Assembly: GCA_905221605.1 (NCBI GenBank)
Contig: CAJNDS010002124.1
Coordinates: 1,037,421 to 1,101,420 of the forward strand
Length of the DNA stretch: 64,000 bases
Source of the DNA: Symbiodinium natans
Taxonomy: Eukaryota; Sar; Dinophyceae; Suessiales; Symbiodiniaceae
Direction: 5' to 3'
A model generated the notes under the pieces. That model had not been told where the DNA came from, did no database searches, and worked only from the letters and a program-made list of their open reading frames with translations. The position numbers and the translations under genes were made by a program. The first letter of the stretch is position 1, and each line of letters begins with the position of its first letter. Below are positions 24,101 through 36,600 of this stretch, in pieces.

Positions 24101-27100
24101 TTAGGGTTAGGGTTTAGGGAAGCTAGTGCCCTTGGTCATCCCTTATGGGGTTTATGCCGGGTTGTAAGGTACCGAATTGCTTCGTTCTTGCTACTAGGTG
24201 AGCTCGTTAGTCTTTGGTAGGTTAAGCCTCTCCTACCCCTAATCCCTAAGACCCTCAACCCTAAGTGTCCATAAGCTCAGGTCCATGCCTCCCAGATCCA
24301 CCCTGTGGGGTTTCGTCATTTTTTTCGGATGTAGGGGATCTCCAAAGTGTGGGGTTTTATGGTGTGGTTTAGAGGTTTAGGGGTTTTGGGGCTTAGGGGT
24401 TCAGGGGCTTGGGGTTTGGAGGCTTGCGGGTTTAGGGGGTTTAGGGGCTTGGGGTTTAGGGGGTTTAGGAGCTTGGGGGTTTAGGGGCTCTGGCTTGGGT
24501 TTAGGGGGTTTAGGGTGCCGGATTTGAGGACATCAAGAATGGCTCGAGCGAGGCGAAGGAGAACCTGCGCTTCCTGTGGCTTAGCTCAGGCTCTGGGGTT
24601 GAGGGTTTGGGGTTTGGGGTTTAGGGTTTAGATTAGGTGTAGGTTTTTCGTCAGTTTGTGGCGTTTTTTTGGACTTAAGGTTTTTTTGGGTTCTTTAGTG
24701 TCCTTTGTATTTGCTTTAGGCTTAGGTTTTCGTTTACTTATCTGAGGCTTGGGGGTTGAGGGTTTGAGGCTTCAGGTGTTTTTTGGGGGGTGGGGGCGTT
24801 TGGGGTTTTTACGGCATGTTTAAAGTTTCCTCTGTTTGTTGTTTTCTGGGGGGGAGGGGTTTGGTTTGTGTTTGTTGTTGGTCTTTTTGTTGGGTTGTTT
24901 CAGGTTTTCGGGTTTGGGGTTAGGGGTTTGGGCTTCGGGCTGAAGTTCTTGGATATGAACATTCAATTGACCCGTCTGAACCCTCAACATGTTGGCATGT
25001 TGGTGGGTTTAGGGTCTGAGTTTTAGGGAATTTGGTTTAAGGGAGTGTTGGGCTGGGGTTTTTCGCTTTAAGGTTTCAGGGTATTGGGACTACAGGCGGC
25101 TACAGGGCTGGTTCGCGTTCGTCGGTATTCTGCCTGGGTTTCGTGTTTAGGATGTAGGACCACAGGGTTTAAGATTGTGCCGAATAGGGTCTAGGGTCTA
25201 GGCCTAGGATTACGCAAGACCCTGAACCCTAAACCCTAAAAAGCCACGCTTAGGAACTTCCTGAAAGAGCCCTGCGAGAAGTTATCTGCTGCCACGCCTC
25301 CGGCAACCTGGCACATGAAGATTTGTTTAGGGTTTAGGGTTTAGGGTTTTGGGTTTAGGGTTTAGGGTTTAGGGTTTAGGGTTTAGGGTTTAGGGTTTAG
25401 GGTTTAGAAGTTTATAGGGTTTGGGGTGTAGGGTTTAGAAGTTGAGGGTTAAGAAGTCTAGGTTTAGGGTTTCGAGGTGAAGAAGACTTAGGATCTTTTG
25501 GGCTTGGGAGCGCAGTGTCTGCCGCAACTTACCCTGAACCCTAAAAGCCTGTTTGAGGGCTCACAGTTAATTTCTGATTTAGGCGAATTTTCGTAGTAGC
25601 GGGGTTTGCTTCGGGGCTTTGAGATTGTGGGTTCTGTTAGTCGGGGTTGCAGTTGGCCCCTAATTCCAAAAACCCAACCTCCAAGCTTCCTCATTCCTAA
25701 ACTGTCCACCAACAAAAGCCCTGCAGCCCTAAACCCTAAACCCTAAACCCTAAACCCTAGAACCCTAAACCCTACAACCCTAAACCCCCCAGAGCCGAGG
25801 AGATTCCGGCCATACTGCCTGAGCTTCTGAACTACGTGCGTACCTCGCCTTAGGGCGGAGGGGTTGGGGTGGGGTTAGGGTTTAGGGTTTAGAGTTTAGG
25901 GTTATGTTTGGGGGTTCCTATGTGTTTTTTTGGGACGGTTGTGTTTTGTGATGTTTTTCTCGGGATGCCCCCTTTTTTGGGAAAAGCTCATATCTGATAT
26001 AGCCCCCAAATCAGGTCCGGACTAACCCTTTCATGTGGGTATTTAAATGCACTAACAAGGGCCCCAGACTCCCTACATGCCTGAACCCCAAAGCCCCAAA
26101 CCCCAAACGCTAAAGCCTACAAACCCCAAACCCAAAACCCTGTAAAACCCCAACCCCAGCCCGATAAACCGTGTGAACAATATAAACCTTACTAACCATA
26201 TGCTATAATCCCCATAAACCCGAGGAACCCTATAAACCCTACTATAAGCTTCCCGACCACCAAACCCTAAACCCTATCCAACCACATAAACTATGAACCT
26301 ATAGACCCTATAAATCCTACAAACCCCCAACCCCAAAGCCTATAAACCCGATACATAAACCCCATAAACCCTATAAACCCTACAAACCCCAAACCCTAGA
26401 TCCTATCAACGCCCAAAAAGCCAAAACCCCCCAAAACCCAACAACCTAGACCCCAAACCTAAACCCCCAACCCTAAACCCTGAACCCTAAACCCTAAACC
26501 CTAACCCTAAACCCTAAACCCTAAACCCTAAACCCAAAGGCATGATTTGGTCGATCTCCACACACTACCAGAAAGAGGACCGCATCTCAGGGCTGCTACG
26601 GAAGATGAGCCGCTTGGGCGGAAGTTGGTGCAAAGGGGAGTCGTGTTGTGTTTAGGGTTGAGGGTTTAGGGTTTAGGGCTTGAGGTTTAGGGTTTAGGGT
26701 TTAGGGTTTGAGGTTTAGGGTTTAGGGTTTGAGGTTTGGGGTTTAGGGTTTGAGGTTTAGGGTTTAGGGTTTAGGGCGTAGGGTTTTCGGGTGCATCCAA
26801 GGATTTCTGTGGGCCCTAAACCCCTAAATCTTGAACTCGGAGCCCCCCCCCCCCCCCGTACTGTAGCAGAACACATGTTAACGGGCAATATGGGATTTAT
26901 ACATATATACATATGTACATAATAAACAAATCCATGTATGTATATATGAATATACTTGTTTCTTTATTTTATTGGTTTGCTTATTTTCTGATTTATATTA
27001 TTTATATGCACATTGTTTCAAGACACCTTGTTCATCTTTTTCCTTCCTCCGGGCTGTCAACCAGCCTGAGCGGTGCATAGCTACGGGGTGGTGGCGGAGC

Positions 27101-30100
27101 GAATGTGGCGGGGGAGGGGGGGGGGGGGGGGTCCGACTATGAGGGTAAATGACAGGTTTTGTGTTCGGTGTTGGGTTCTAGAGCTTTAGCTTTACAAATC
27201 CCCCTAAACCCTAAGCCCGCTAAACCCTAAGCCTAAACCCTCAAGCCTCAAACCCTCGAACCCTAAAGCCCGAAACCCTACCCAGTTCGGTCTTCGAGCT
27301 GGCGATTGTAAGTTTTGTTGGCTCTTGGCTTTGGAGCAAGGGCTGGCAATGGGATTATTTGGGGGTTTCCGAAAATTAGGGGTACCTTACTGGGGACCTA
27401 TCAAAAGGGAATCCGGGAATCCTACTATTTGGGGGACTATACTAGGGGTCCCTTATTTTCGTAAACCCCCATTCAGGCGGAGGGGTGTAGGGTTTAAGGG
27501 TTTATGTAAGGGTTGAGGGGTGTATGCAAGGGTTGAAGCGCGTTTGGGGTTTTGTGTGTTAAGGCTTTTGGGGTTAAGGGTTTAAGGGTTTGAGGGTTTG
27601 AAGTGTTTTGAGGGTGTCAGGGTTTAAAGGTTGAAAGGTCCAGAGGGCCCCGGTTCTGACGACTTGGACATGTTTTGCCCAGGCAATGAGATCATCAAGC
27701 GCTGCCAAGCCACCATCGACCTCTCCGACATCTTTGCCGGCAAGGTGCGGAAACCTTGCGGATGTTCCCCCTTAGCCGTTTCGGGTTTAGGGTTTAGGGT
27801 ATGGGGGCTAGAGTAGGGGGTACTCCAATCCCTATTGAGGACATCCCAACCTACATTCCAAAACCAGGGTATGCCCAGACAGGGAGTTCCAATTGGGGGT
27901 AGGGTCTAGGAAGCTACTTCCCTCACCACCCAAGCTCAAGCCTGAATCCTGAATCCTCGACCCGAAACCCTAAACCCTGAACCCTGAACCCTAAACCCTG
28001 AACCCTGAACCCTGAACCCTGAACCCTGAACCCTGAACCCTGAACCCTGAACCCTGAACCCAAACCCTCAGCCCGAAAGCCCCAGAGGTGGAGACTTCGA
28101 TGGTAAAGCTGCAGCATCTTGGCCTTTGGCAAAGGCTTGAAGGTCTGGTAGCCCAGTGGTACCCCTTTTGCACTGTTTTTGGGTTAGGGTTTGGGGTTTA
28201 GGGTTTAGGGTTTAGGGTTGAGGGTTGAGGGTTTAGGGTTTAGGGTTTAGGGTTTAGGGTTTAGGGTTTAGGGTTTAGGGTTTAGGGTTTAGGGTTTTGG
28301 TTCTGAGTTCTGGGTTCCCTGATAAAGCTCAGGCAGTGCATTGACTGCGGCCGAGAGTGGAAACGGGCCTACCAGAAGACAGCGGCTTGGGAGCAATGGA
28401 ACGGAGGCCCTCACGTCTCACAAGTCCCAAGCCCTCCTAGGCGCTTCATAAGCCCAGAGCCCCCCTCAAAAGTACACACACACACACACACACGCACACA
28501 CACACACACACACACGCACACACACACACACACACACACATGTGTATATATATATATATATATATATTATTTGCTTGATCGATAGATATACGTATGCATG
28601 TATGTATGTGTCTACGTACGTACGTACGTACGTACGTACGTACGTACGTACGTATGTATGTGTGTATGTATGTATGTATGTATGTATGTATGTATGTATG
28701 TATGTATGTATGTATGTATGTATGTATGTATGTATGTATGTATGTATGTATGTATGTATGTATGTATGTATGTATGTATGTATGTATATGTGTGTATGTA
28801 TGTATGTATGTATGTATATGTGTGTGCGTATGTATGTATGTATGTATATGTGTGTGCATGCATGTATGCATGCATGTATGCATGCATGTATGCATGTATG
28901 CATGCATGTATGTACGTATGTATGTATGTATAAGAATTCGTTGTCATCTGGGTGAGGCCATTTGAAAGGGCCATCGCCAAATCTTCCTATAAGTCCTGAA
29001 TTATTCAACGTGCCGCTTTGGGCCTGGGGCACCCTACTTCAACCCTGAGGGGGGGGCCTAAGGGCGCCTGGTCCTCTACGGGAGATGGTTTTGGGTGCAG
29101 AATTCAGGGTTTACAAGCCTACTTTGAGCCGACCTGCCAAGTTTCTTAAACCCTCTACGCCCTATGTGCTGAGCCCTGAACCCAGCCAGGTGAGGCTCTT
29201 GTCCAAGAACACGGACCGGCCATGGACCTTCCCCGCCCTCTTGCTGCAGGGACTTTCGCAAGGGAAGGGCAGATCAAGCCGAAACCCTTGAGCTCCTAAC
29301 CCAGACCCTGAGTCCTAAATCCCAGAATCCTAAGACCCCTGAGTCCTAAGGCCAAAGACCTAAACCCTCAAAGGGCCCCTGACAGTTAGGGTTTCGAGGG
29401 CTCCCTAAACCCTAAACCCTAGACCTAAGCCCGCCGTCCCTAAACCTTGGCGAACCCTGTGGCTTGAAAAATAGCATGACAGGTGGGTGTCCTTTTGCTT
29501 TCTTGGGGGAAGTTTTGGGGTTTAGGCTTAGGGTTTAGGGCTTAGGGCTTAGGGTGGTGATTTTGGGTTTGATTTATTGAAGCGCTTCGGGGTTTATCCG
29601 GGGCTTTCGGGTTTTCTGGCTCAAGTTGCTGGATCTCGTAGAGACTTCGGGTTTTCTGTTTAGGGTTTGGGGTCGAGGGGTGTGGGCTTCGGGTTTAGGA
29701 TAGCAGTCCCTAAGCAAGGAAGGCAGCATCTTCCTCCAGATCGATGCCTTCGTCCAGCGATGCTGCGATCTTCTTGAAGTGTTGCCTGGCTCTCTTAGCC
29801 CGAGCCGGTGCCCTAGAAATTTAGAGGTACCAACCCTAGCCTAGAGCGCACAATAGAACCCTAAACACCTCAATCCCAAACCCTAAACCCTAAAACCTGA
29901 ACCCTAAAACGTGAAGCCCTAAGGAACCTAATGCAATATGGACCGAATGACTTTTAAGCTCAGTCGATGGTTATAAGACGCAAACACCCCCCCCCCCCCC
30001 CCCGCGAGACGCACCTACCGGTGTCCTATCGCGGTTTCGGTGTTTCGGGGGCAGTTTGGAGTTGGGTTTAGGGTTTAGGGTTTAGGGTTTAGGGTTTAGG

Positions 30101-33100
30101 GTTTAGGGTTTAGGGTTTAGGGTTTAGGGTTTAGGGTTTAGGGTTTAGGGTTTAGTAGTGTTTAGGGTTTCGTAGTGTTTAGGGTTTAGGGTTAGCTTGC
30201 TTTGCAGGTGCTTGGGGGGTAGAACGGGGACCCAGCCGTGCAGGATGCGAAGACTCTCAACCCCAGGTGAAGCAGGACTTATATTGCTGTTTTTGGTGAG
30301 TGTGCATAAGGATCCTTTAAATTTTTTGTGAGTGTACATAAAGGGTTTGGGGTTTGGGTTTACTTATGTGAAGCAGGATTCTTTTTTTACTGTTTTTGGT
30401 GCGTGTACATAAAGGGTTTGGGGTTTGGGTTTACTTATATGAAGTAGGGTTTATGTTACTGTTTTTGGTGCGTGTACATAAGGTTCCTTTAAAATATTAG
30501 TGAGTGTGTATACCCGGGTGTCCTTTTGGGGGTACAAGAAATATATACCCTACGTCAGGTACGTGCCCTAAAGTGAAAGTCCAAAATTGTTGTAGGGCTT
30601 GGGGCATTTTTTTTTGTTGCCCTTGTTGGGTTTAGTGCGAACCTCGTTTAGGAATATTTTGTCAGACGGCTTCAAGGTTTAGCGTCTGGGGGTTTCACCT
30701 GCAAACCCAGAAACCCTAAACCCTAAATCCCTAAACCCTAAACCCTCTTAAACCCTAAATCCCTAAACGCTCAACCCTCTTAAACCCTAAACCCTAAATC
30801 CCTAAACCCTAAACCCTAAATCCCTAAACCTTCGGAAGCCCGGCATGCATGTACCAAAGCTGTCGAGAAGTCAACTTGCCGAGGTGCCAGGGACTACAGC
30901 AGTTCGCTTGTCGTGGCTTTGGAGCATGTTGAGACTACGGGTTAACTGTCTGGGGTTTAGGGTTTAGGGTTTAGGGTTTAGGGATTAGGGATTAGGGATT
31001 TAGGGTCTAGGGTTTACCCTAAACCATAACTCCTAGATCCTAAGCCCCATGCCTTCCTACGCAGGGTTTTCGGCTCTAGGGTTAGAGCGCAGGTTGGGAT
31101 GTTCCCTTATACTATCAGTCCTTGATAGGGAGAATCATAGGGGTTGCAAAAGTCCCTATTAAGGAGTGTTCAGGGGAACATCCCGAGGCAGAGGGTTGCC
31201 CACAGGCTCGGAGACCTGTTTGTTCCACCCTAAACCCTAAGCCCGAAACCCTAAACCCTAAACCCTAAACCCTAAACCTGTAAGAGGGGGCCCGAGGACT
31301 GTACAGATTCAGGCTTTTGGGGAGTCGTGAGTTTGAAGGACAAGGGTTTTTAGGGCCAGTAGTACCCTCATTCTTGAAGGGTTTAGGTTCTGTTCTAAAC
31401 CCCTTTCAGCAAAAAGGGGCACCCTTTTTTATTTTAGGTTCCTGGGCAAGCTAGTAGGGCTTTGTTGTGGTGATTTCGCGGTTTGTAGTTTCTCCTGGGC
31501 TGAGACTGCAGTAGAGCAAGATGGCTTGGATCTTCAGCAGTACCCGGGGAGTTTCATTCCAGACCGCTTCCTGGGGGTCCCTTTGCGGAATGGTCCTTCG
31601 AGCCTTAGGGCAGTGGGTTTAGGGTTTCGGGCTAGGGATTCTGGGTTTGGGGTTAGAAATCGGGTTGTGCAATTATATAGGCCCAACTGCAAGACTTTTA
31701 ACCTCACTACCAGTCCAGGTACAACGTTCCCTGACCCGTCGGAGTAGAATCTAGGCAACTGAGGCTTGGGCTTCTTGGTTTTGGGTTTTGAGGTTTAGGA
31801 TTGAGGGTGTAAGGTGAAGGGTTTCAGGTTTGGGGCTTTCTTAGGGTTCAAGCTTAGGATTGAGGTTGGAGGGTTTGGTGCCGTGTTTGGGATTTAGGGT
31901 TATAATTTGAGTTTGGGTTTAGGGTTTAGGGCAGAGTATATAGGGTTTAGGGTTTAGGGTTTAGGGTTACGAAACGAATGCCTGCCTCAGGGTTCCGGGG
32001 TCAGACGATGCCGGCCTTTGGCGGGACGAAAGCAGGCCGCTCGCCAGCCATATGTTGCACGAGACCTGGCCCTTGACCCTAAAGCTTAAATCCCAAACCC
32101 TAAATCCTACACCCTATACCCGAATCCCAAGCCGACAATCCCAAAGCCTGAGCCCGAGGCACTTACCTGCTCCCTGATGCTTAAACACCCAAGCCCTAAA
32201 CCCGAATTCCAAAATATCTACGCTCCCAAGCCTTGACGCTCACCGCAGGCGTTGCCCGGTGGCCGGTTTAGTTGGTTTAGGGTTCAGGGCTTAGGGCTTA
32301 CGGCTTCAAGATTGCCTAGGGTTTTTTTTTTGTTCAGGGGTTTCGACCGCTTAGGGTCGACATGAAGGCCCTAAACCCTCCACCCTAAAAGTTTAGGGTT
32401 TAGGGTGCATGGTTTATGGTTTAGGGTTTAGGGTGTGCCTGTAGTTCCCCGCACCCTTCGAGTAGGGTTCAGGGTTTAATTAGGGATCAATTTGTGCACG
32501 AGGCCCTAAACCCTAAAACCCGTCTCGTCTCAGAGTGCCACTGAGTAGAGGCTTTTGTGTGTGCCGCTGTGAGAACGAGGAGAGTTGTAGTCGTAGGACT
32601 GCCAGCTTCGTTGTTCTTATCTGGATCCTCATCATGATCACTATTCATGTGAGTCTTATCATGTATTATCATTGTTTCAAAAAGTGTGTTTGTGACAAGG
32701 ATGATGAGAAGGCAATGGTGGTCGATCATGATCTTTAATAGCAGTGATGAAAATGATCATGAGTGAAAAAGCAATGGGATTAGTCGTGATCTTGGGCTTT
32801 GTTCCGACACCAGCTGTAGCGTGATCTGATGACCAAAGCTGAGTGCCTCGATTCATTAAGTCATGTTGTTGCCCCCCCCCCCCCCCCCCCGGCCCTCCAA
32901 AAATGGCTAAATCTGAGGCTATTCGATTTAGATGCTCGTTATATGGCGAGCGAAGAGCATTCTTTTCAGAAATGCAGTCTGCACATTCTGCGGGATGATG
33001 TGCGACGACTTCACATCCATGTTGTCCAGTCGTCCACGTGAACCGACCTTCAATGACTTGCGGGACGCTGGCCGAGGCATTCCAAAGCTGAGAAGACAGA

Positions 33101-33615
33101 CCCCTGCAACCTCCATGCAGTCCCCAAGGGATCCATGTACCTATATAGTATATTCTTGGGCCCTAAAGCTACTATAGAGGAACCCCTTTAAGGCCCAAGT
33201 ATAGACCATATAGGTACATGGATCCTTTGGGGTCTGCCTCAAGTCACTGTGTCAAACGTCCAGCTGGATGCCGCACACTGGAAGCTCCGCGATGATGATT
33301 TTCGCGCGAACCTGTGAAGGGACTCCACTGTGAAGACAAGAGTTCATCCATGCCCTTAAGCCAGCGCCCTCTCTGGCCAGTGACTTGCAAGAGCTCCTCC
33401 CAGAAAGCCAAGAGATGTGGAGCCGGGAATCGACTGTGAAGGGTTTAGGGTTTAGGGTTTAGGGTTTAGGGTTTAGGGTTTAGGGTTTAGGGTTTAGGGT
33501 GGGACAGCATGGGAGCCTTGGTAGGGCAAGACGGCATTCACATCCCCTCCGAATGCCCCCCACAAACTGCAAAAGCCCTATACCCTTAACCCTTAACCCT
33601 TAACCCTGAACTATA

Positions 33616-33646
<31 letters not shown>

Positions 33647-36600
33647 ATACATCCTTGACCTCAAACTTCCAAAACCCTAATTAAGTCAAGTTCAGATCAG
33701 CCTAAAGGGCTTAGGGCTTAGGTTTTAGGGTTAGGGTTTAGGGTTTAGGGTTTAGGGTTCAGGGTTTAGGGTTTAGGTTTTAGGGTTTAGAAACCTGATT
33801 CAGGCGAGATTAGCAACTCCCTCTACGAGATCGAGGACAACTTCCTGAAGAACTTGTCCCGCCTCCAGTACCCCCACGTGGACTACGACATCCTGGATGT
33901 CCGTGCCCCCAAATGGCTCGCACCCCAGCACGTTGCAGGGTTTGGGGGCTTTTGGGGGGTCTTGGGTGTTAGGGTGTTAGCTCTCGAGCACTTTGGGGTT
34001 TAGGGTGGTAGGGTGTTCGGATTTAGGGTATAGGGTTTTGGGTTTTGGGTTCAGGGCTTATAGTGTGTAGGTGGTTTGCGTGTTTGGGCTTTAGGCCGTT
34101 GGGTCGGGGTAGGAAAGTCGTACAGGAAGAAGGCGCGACATGTCAACCTCCGAAATGCCACGAATCCACAGCCGTAGTAATTAGAACAAGAATTTGGGGG
34201 TTCTTATCGTAGAATGCTAAAGGGACCATAGGGGAGTACTGTTTGTAATTATTCCGACCCCTATATCAACACCTCAAGCTTGGGATGTTCCCCCCTTATA
34301 CTAACAGTTCTTAGCAGGGATTAGAGTACCCCCTTTGTAATCCCTGTTGAGGACTGTTGGTATATGGGGGGAACATCCCAACCTCCAGCTTTAGTCATCT
34401 GTCGGGCCCCAACTCTGCTTCGTCGAAATCTCGGGAACAAACCCAACACACCTACATCACCGAGGCCCACAAAAGCACCCCAACCCTAAAAGCCCATCCT
34501 GCTATCAGGCTCACGGCCCTTGGGGACGTTTGACCTCAACCCTCATTCTCTCGACCCTGAACCCCAAGCATCCGTCACTAAGCCCTCAACCCCAAACCCT
34601 CTAATTCCTAAGCCCGAAATCCTAAACCCTGAGCCCTAAACCCTAAACCCTAAAGTTATGCCTAAACCCTAAACCCCAAACCCTAAATCCAAAACCACCA
34701 AAGGCCGGACCACTTCGGTGCTTTCAAGAACCAGATGAGAGACCTGGAGGTGCTTGGGCGTATGGGCTTGAGGGCTTGTAGGGGTTTAGGGTTTAGGGTT
34801 TAGGGTTTAGGGTTGGGGTTTGGGGTTTAGGGTTTAGGGTTTAGGGTTTAGGGTTTAGGGTTGAGGCTTATGAGTATGAGGTTTAGGCACATAGGGTTTG
34901 GGATTGTGGGCAGTAAAGCGTCTTTAGGTTTCGGGCTGAGGGGTTTAGGGGTTCTGGGTTTTAGGGTCGTAGGGGTGGAGACCTTGCAGAACTGTAGGAT
35001 TTGTACGGCCTTGCGAGGGGCTTCAGGGTTGAGGGTTTAAGGTTTAGAGGCACGAAGAACCCCAAAAACCTGCATCTGGACAGCCACCTTTTTGTCGTGG
35101 AACCTTGGCATTCGTTTGAGGCTGGGGTTTTGGTTTGCAACATTCGTTCTCCAACCCAGTGTCTCTCAGTGCCTGGCGCTTCCCTAGCCTCTAAGCCCTC
35201 AACCCTAAACCCTATTTTCCCTGACCCCCTAACCCTAAACCCGAAACTGGCCCTAAACTCTAACCCCTAAACCCTAAACCCTAAACCCTAATCCCCAGAA
35301 CCGATGGCCTCCCCTGAGTAGTTGCACACCCTTGGCCTGAGACAGGTGATGTACATGAATGTCCCTTGGTCAGGAACCCTTGGGCACAGTTGTTGAGGGT
35401 TCAGGGTTGGGATTGTCAAGGTTTTTGGGTTTTGGGGTCTTAAGTTTATGAAAGTTTTGGGGTGAAACGTGTCTCAAGGGAGACTGTGCAAAATGCAGAA
35501 AACCTAAGGAGATGGAATGTTTCGGCAACTCCTTTAGGACCATTTAGGATCAACTTTTTTGGGGCAGCTAGGGCTTTGCGGGGTAGATTTTGGGGGGGTT
35601 TAGGGTTTAGGGTTTAGGGTTTAGGGTTTAGGGTTTAGGGTCCAGGACGCTTCGTGGTGCCCTTATCCCCGTTTTAGGGTATATAGCGTGTAGGGCAACG
35701 TGGTATCCTTAGCCCTCTTCAGGGTGTACCTTAAGAACCCCAAACTTCCTTTTTTGTAGGCGATTACTATACAACCCTTTTGGATTCCTAGGGAACCTAC
35801 AAAATCAGGGGGCTTTGGGTTCTTCAGGTAGTGTTTAAGATTCAGAACCGAGAATGCCCCGTGATGCCCTTGTTCCTTTCTTGTTGGGTCAACTTGGCCT
35901 ATAAACTTATGAACCCGATTAAGCACAATTGCCGGAGCACCCTTTGTATTCCTAGGTTAGGATTTAGGGTTCAGGGTTTAGGGTTTGGTTGTTTTGGGGG
36001 GTAAGGGTAGCAGAGGTCAAGTTCAGTGCACAGTTTCGCTGTCCAAGCTAACCTTCTTCGAGTTTTACATGCTTTCAGCAATGCGGCCATGTGGGCAAGA
36101 CTTTGTGTTCTTTCCTTGTGACCATGTCTGTGGACAGTCTATAAGTCGTCTTGCCCGGCGTTGAATGCACGAGGACCAGTTTCAGGTCAAAGGTCGCGTA
36201 GTTTCAATGCAGCAGGAGGGCTCGGCATTGTGTAAAACTCCACGACTCTGACCTCCAACTCTAAACCCTGTGCGCGCCCTTTCAGTCTACAACACGCGAG
36301 TTGGTTCGGGATGATGAGCTTTCCCCCCGATGTTGAACAAAGTCAATAGTCCAGAGGAAGCATCTCATAAAAGGTATGTTGAGCATGTGGGTACCTGCCA
36401 GCAGCATCTCCTTCAGCCCCCCTTACCCCCAGCTACATAAATTCTGAGGCCGCCGCACCCATTGAGACCAACCTCGACCCCAAGCACGAGTTTAGGGTTT
36501 GAGGTTTGGGGTTTTTCAGTTTCGGGTTACCCTAAACCCTAAACCCTAAACCCCAAACCCTGAGTTAGCTGCCAAGTGAGCCTCCTCATGCTGCCAAGGT

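Larger units (their letters stand above)
30916..31990. other. Intron 26
   Basis: TTTAGGG 30955-31015, family C and diverged family A elements, CCCTAAA 31230-31275, unique 31480-31750 (open on both strands, no motif), TTTAGGG-type to the acceptor. Confidence 0.7.

Noticed and set aside
28446-29032. Reading frames of 110-190 codons reading YVCM or IHTY
   Set aside because: Products of the TATG/CA microsatellite in several frames on both strands.
36577-36598. Treating EPPHAAK as certain dynein sequence
   Set aside because: Both acceptors keep the frame and neither gives the usual family spacing, so the start of exon 30 is left open.
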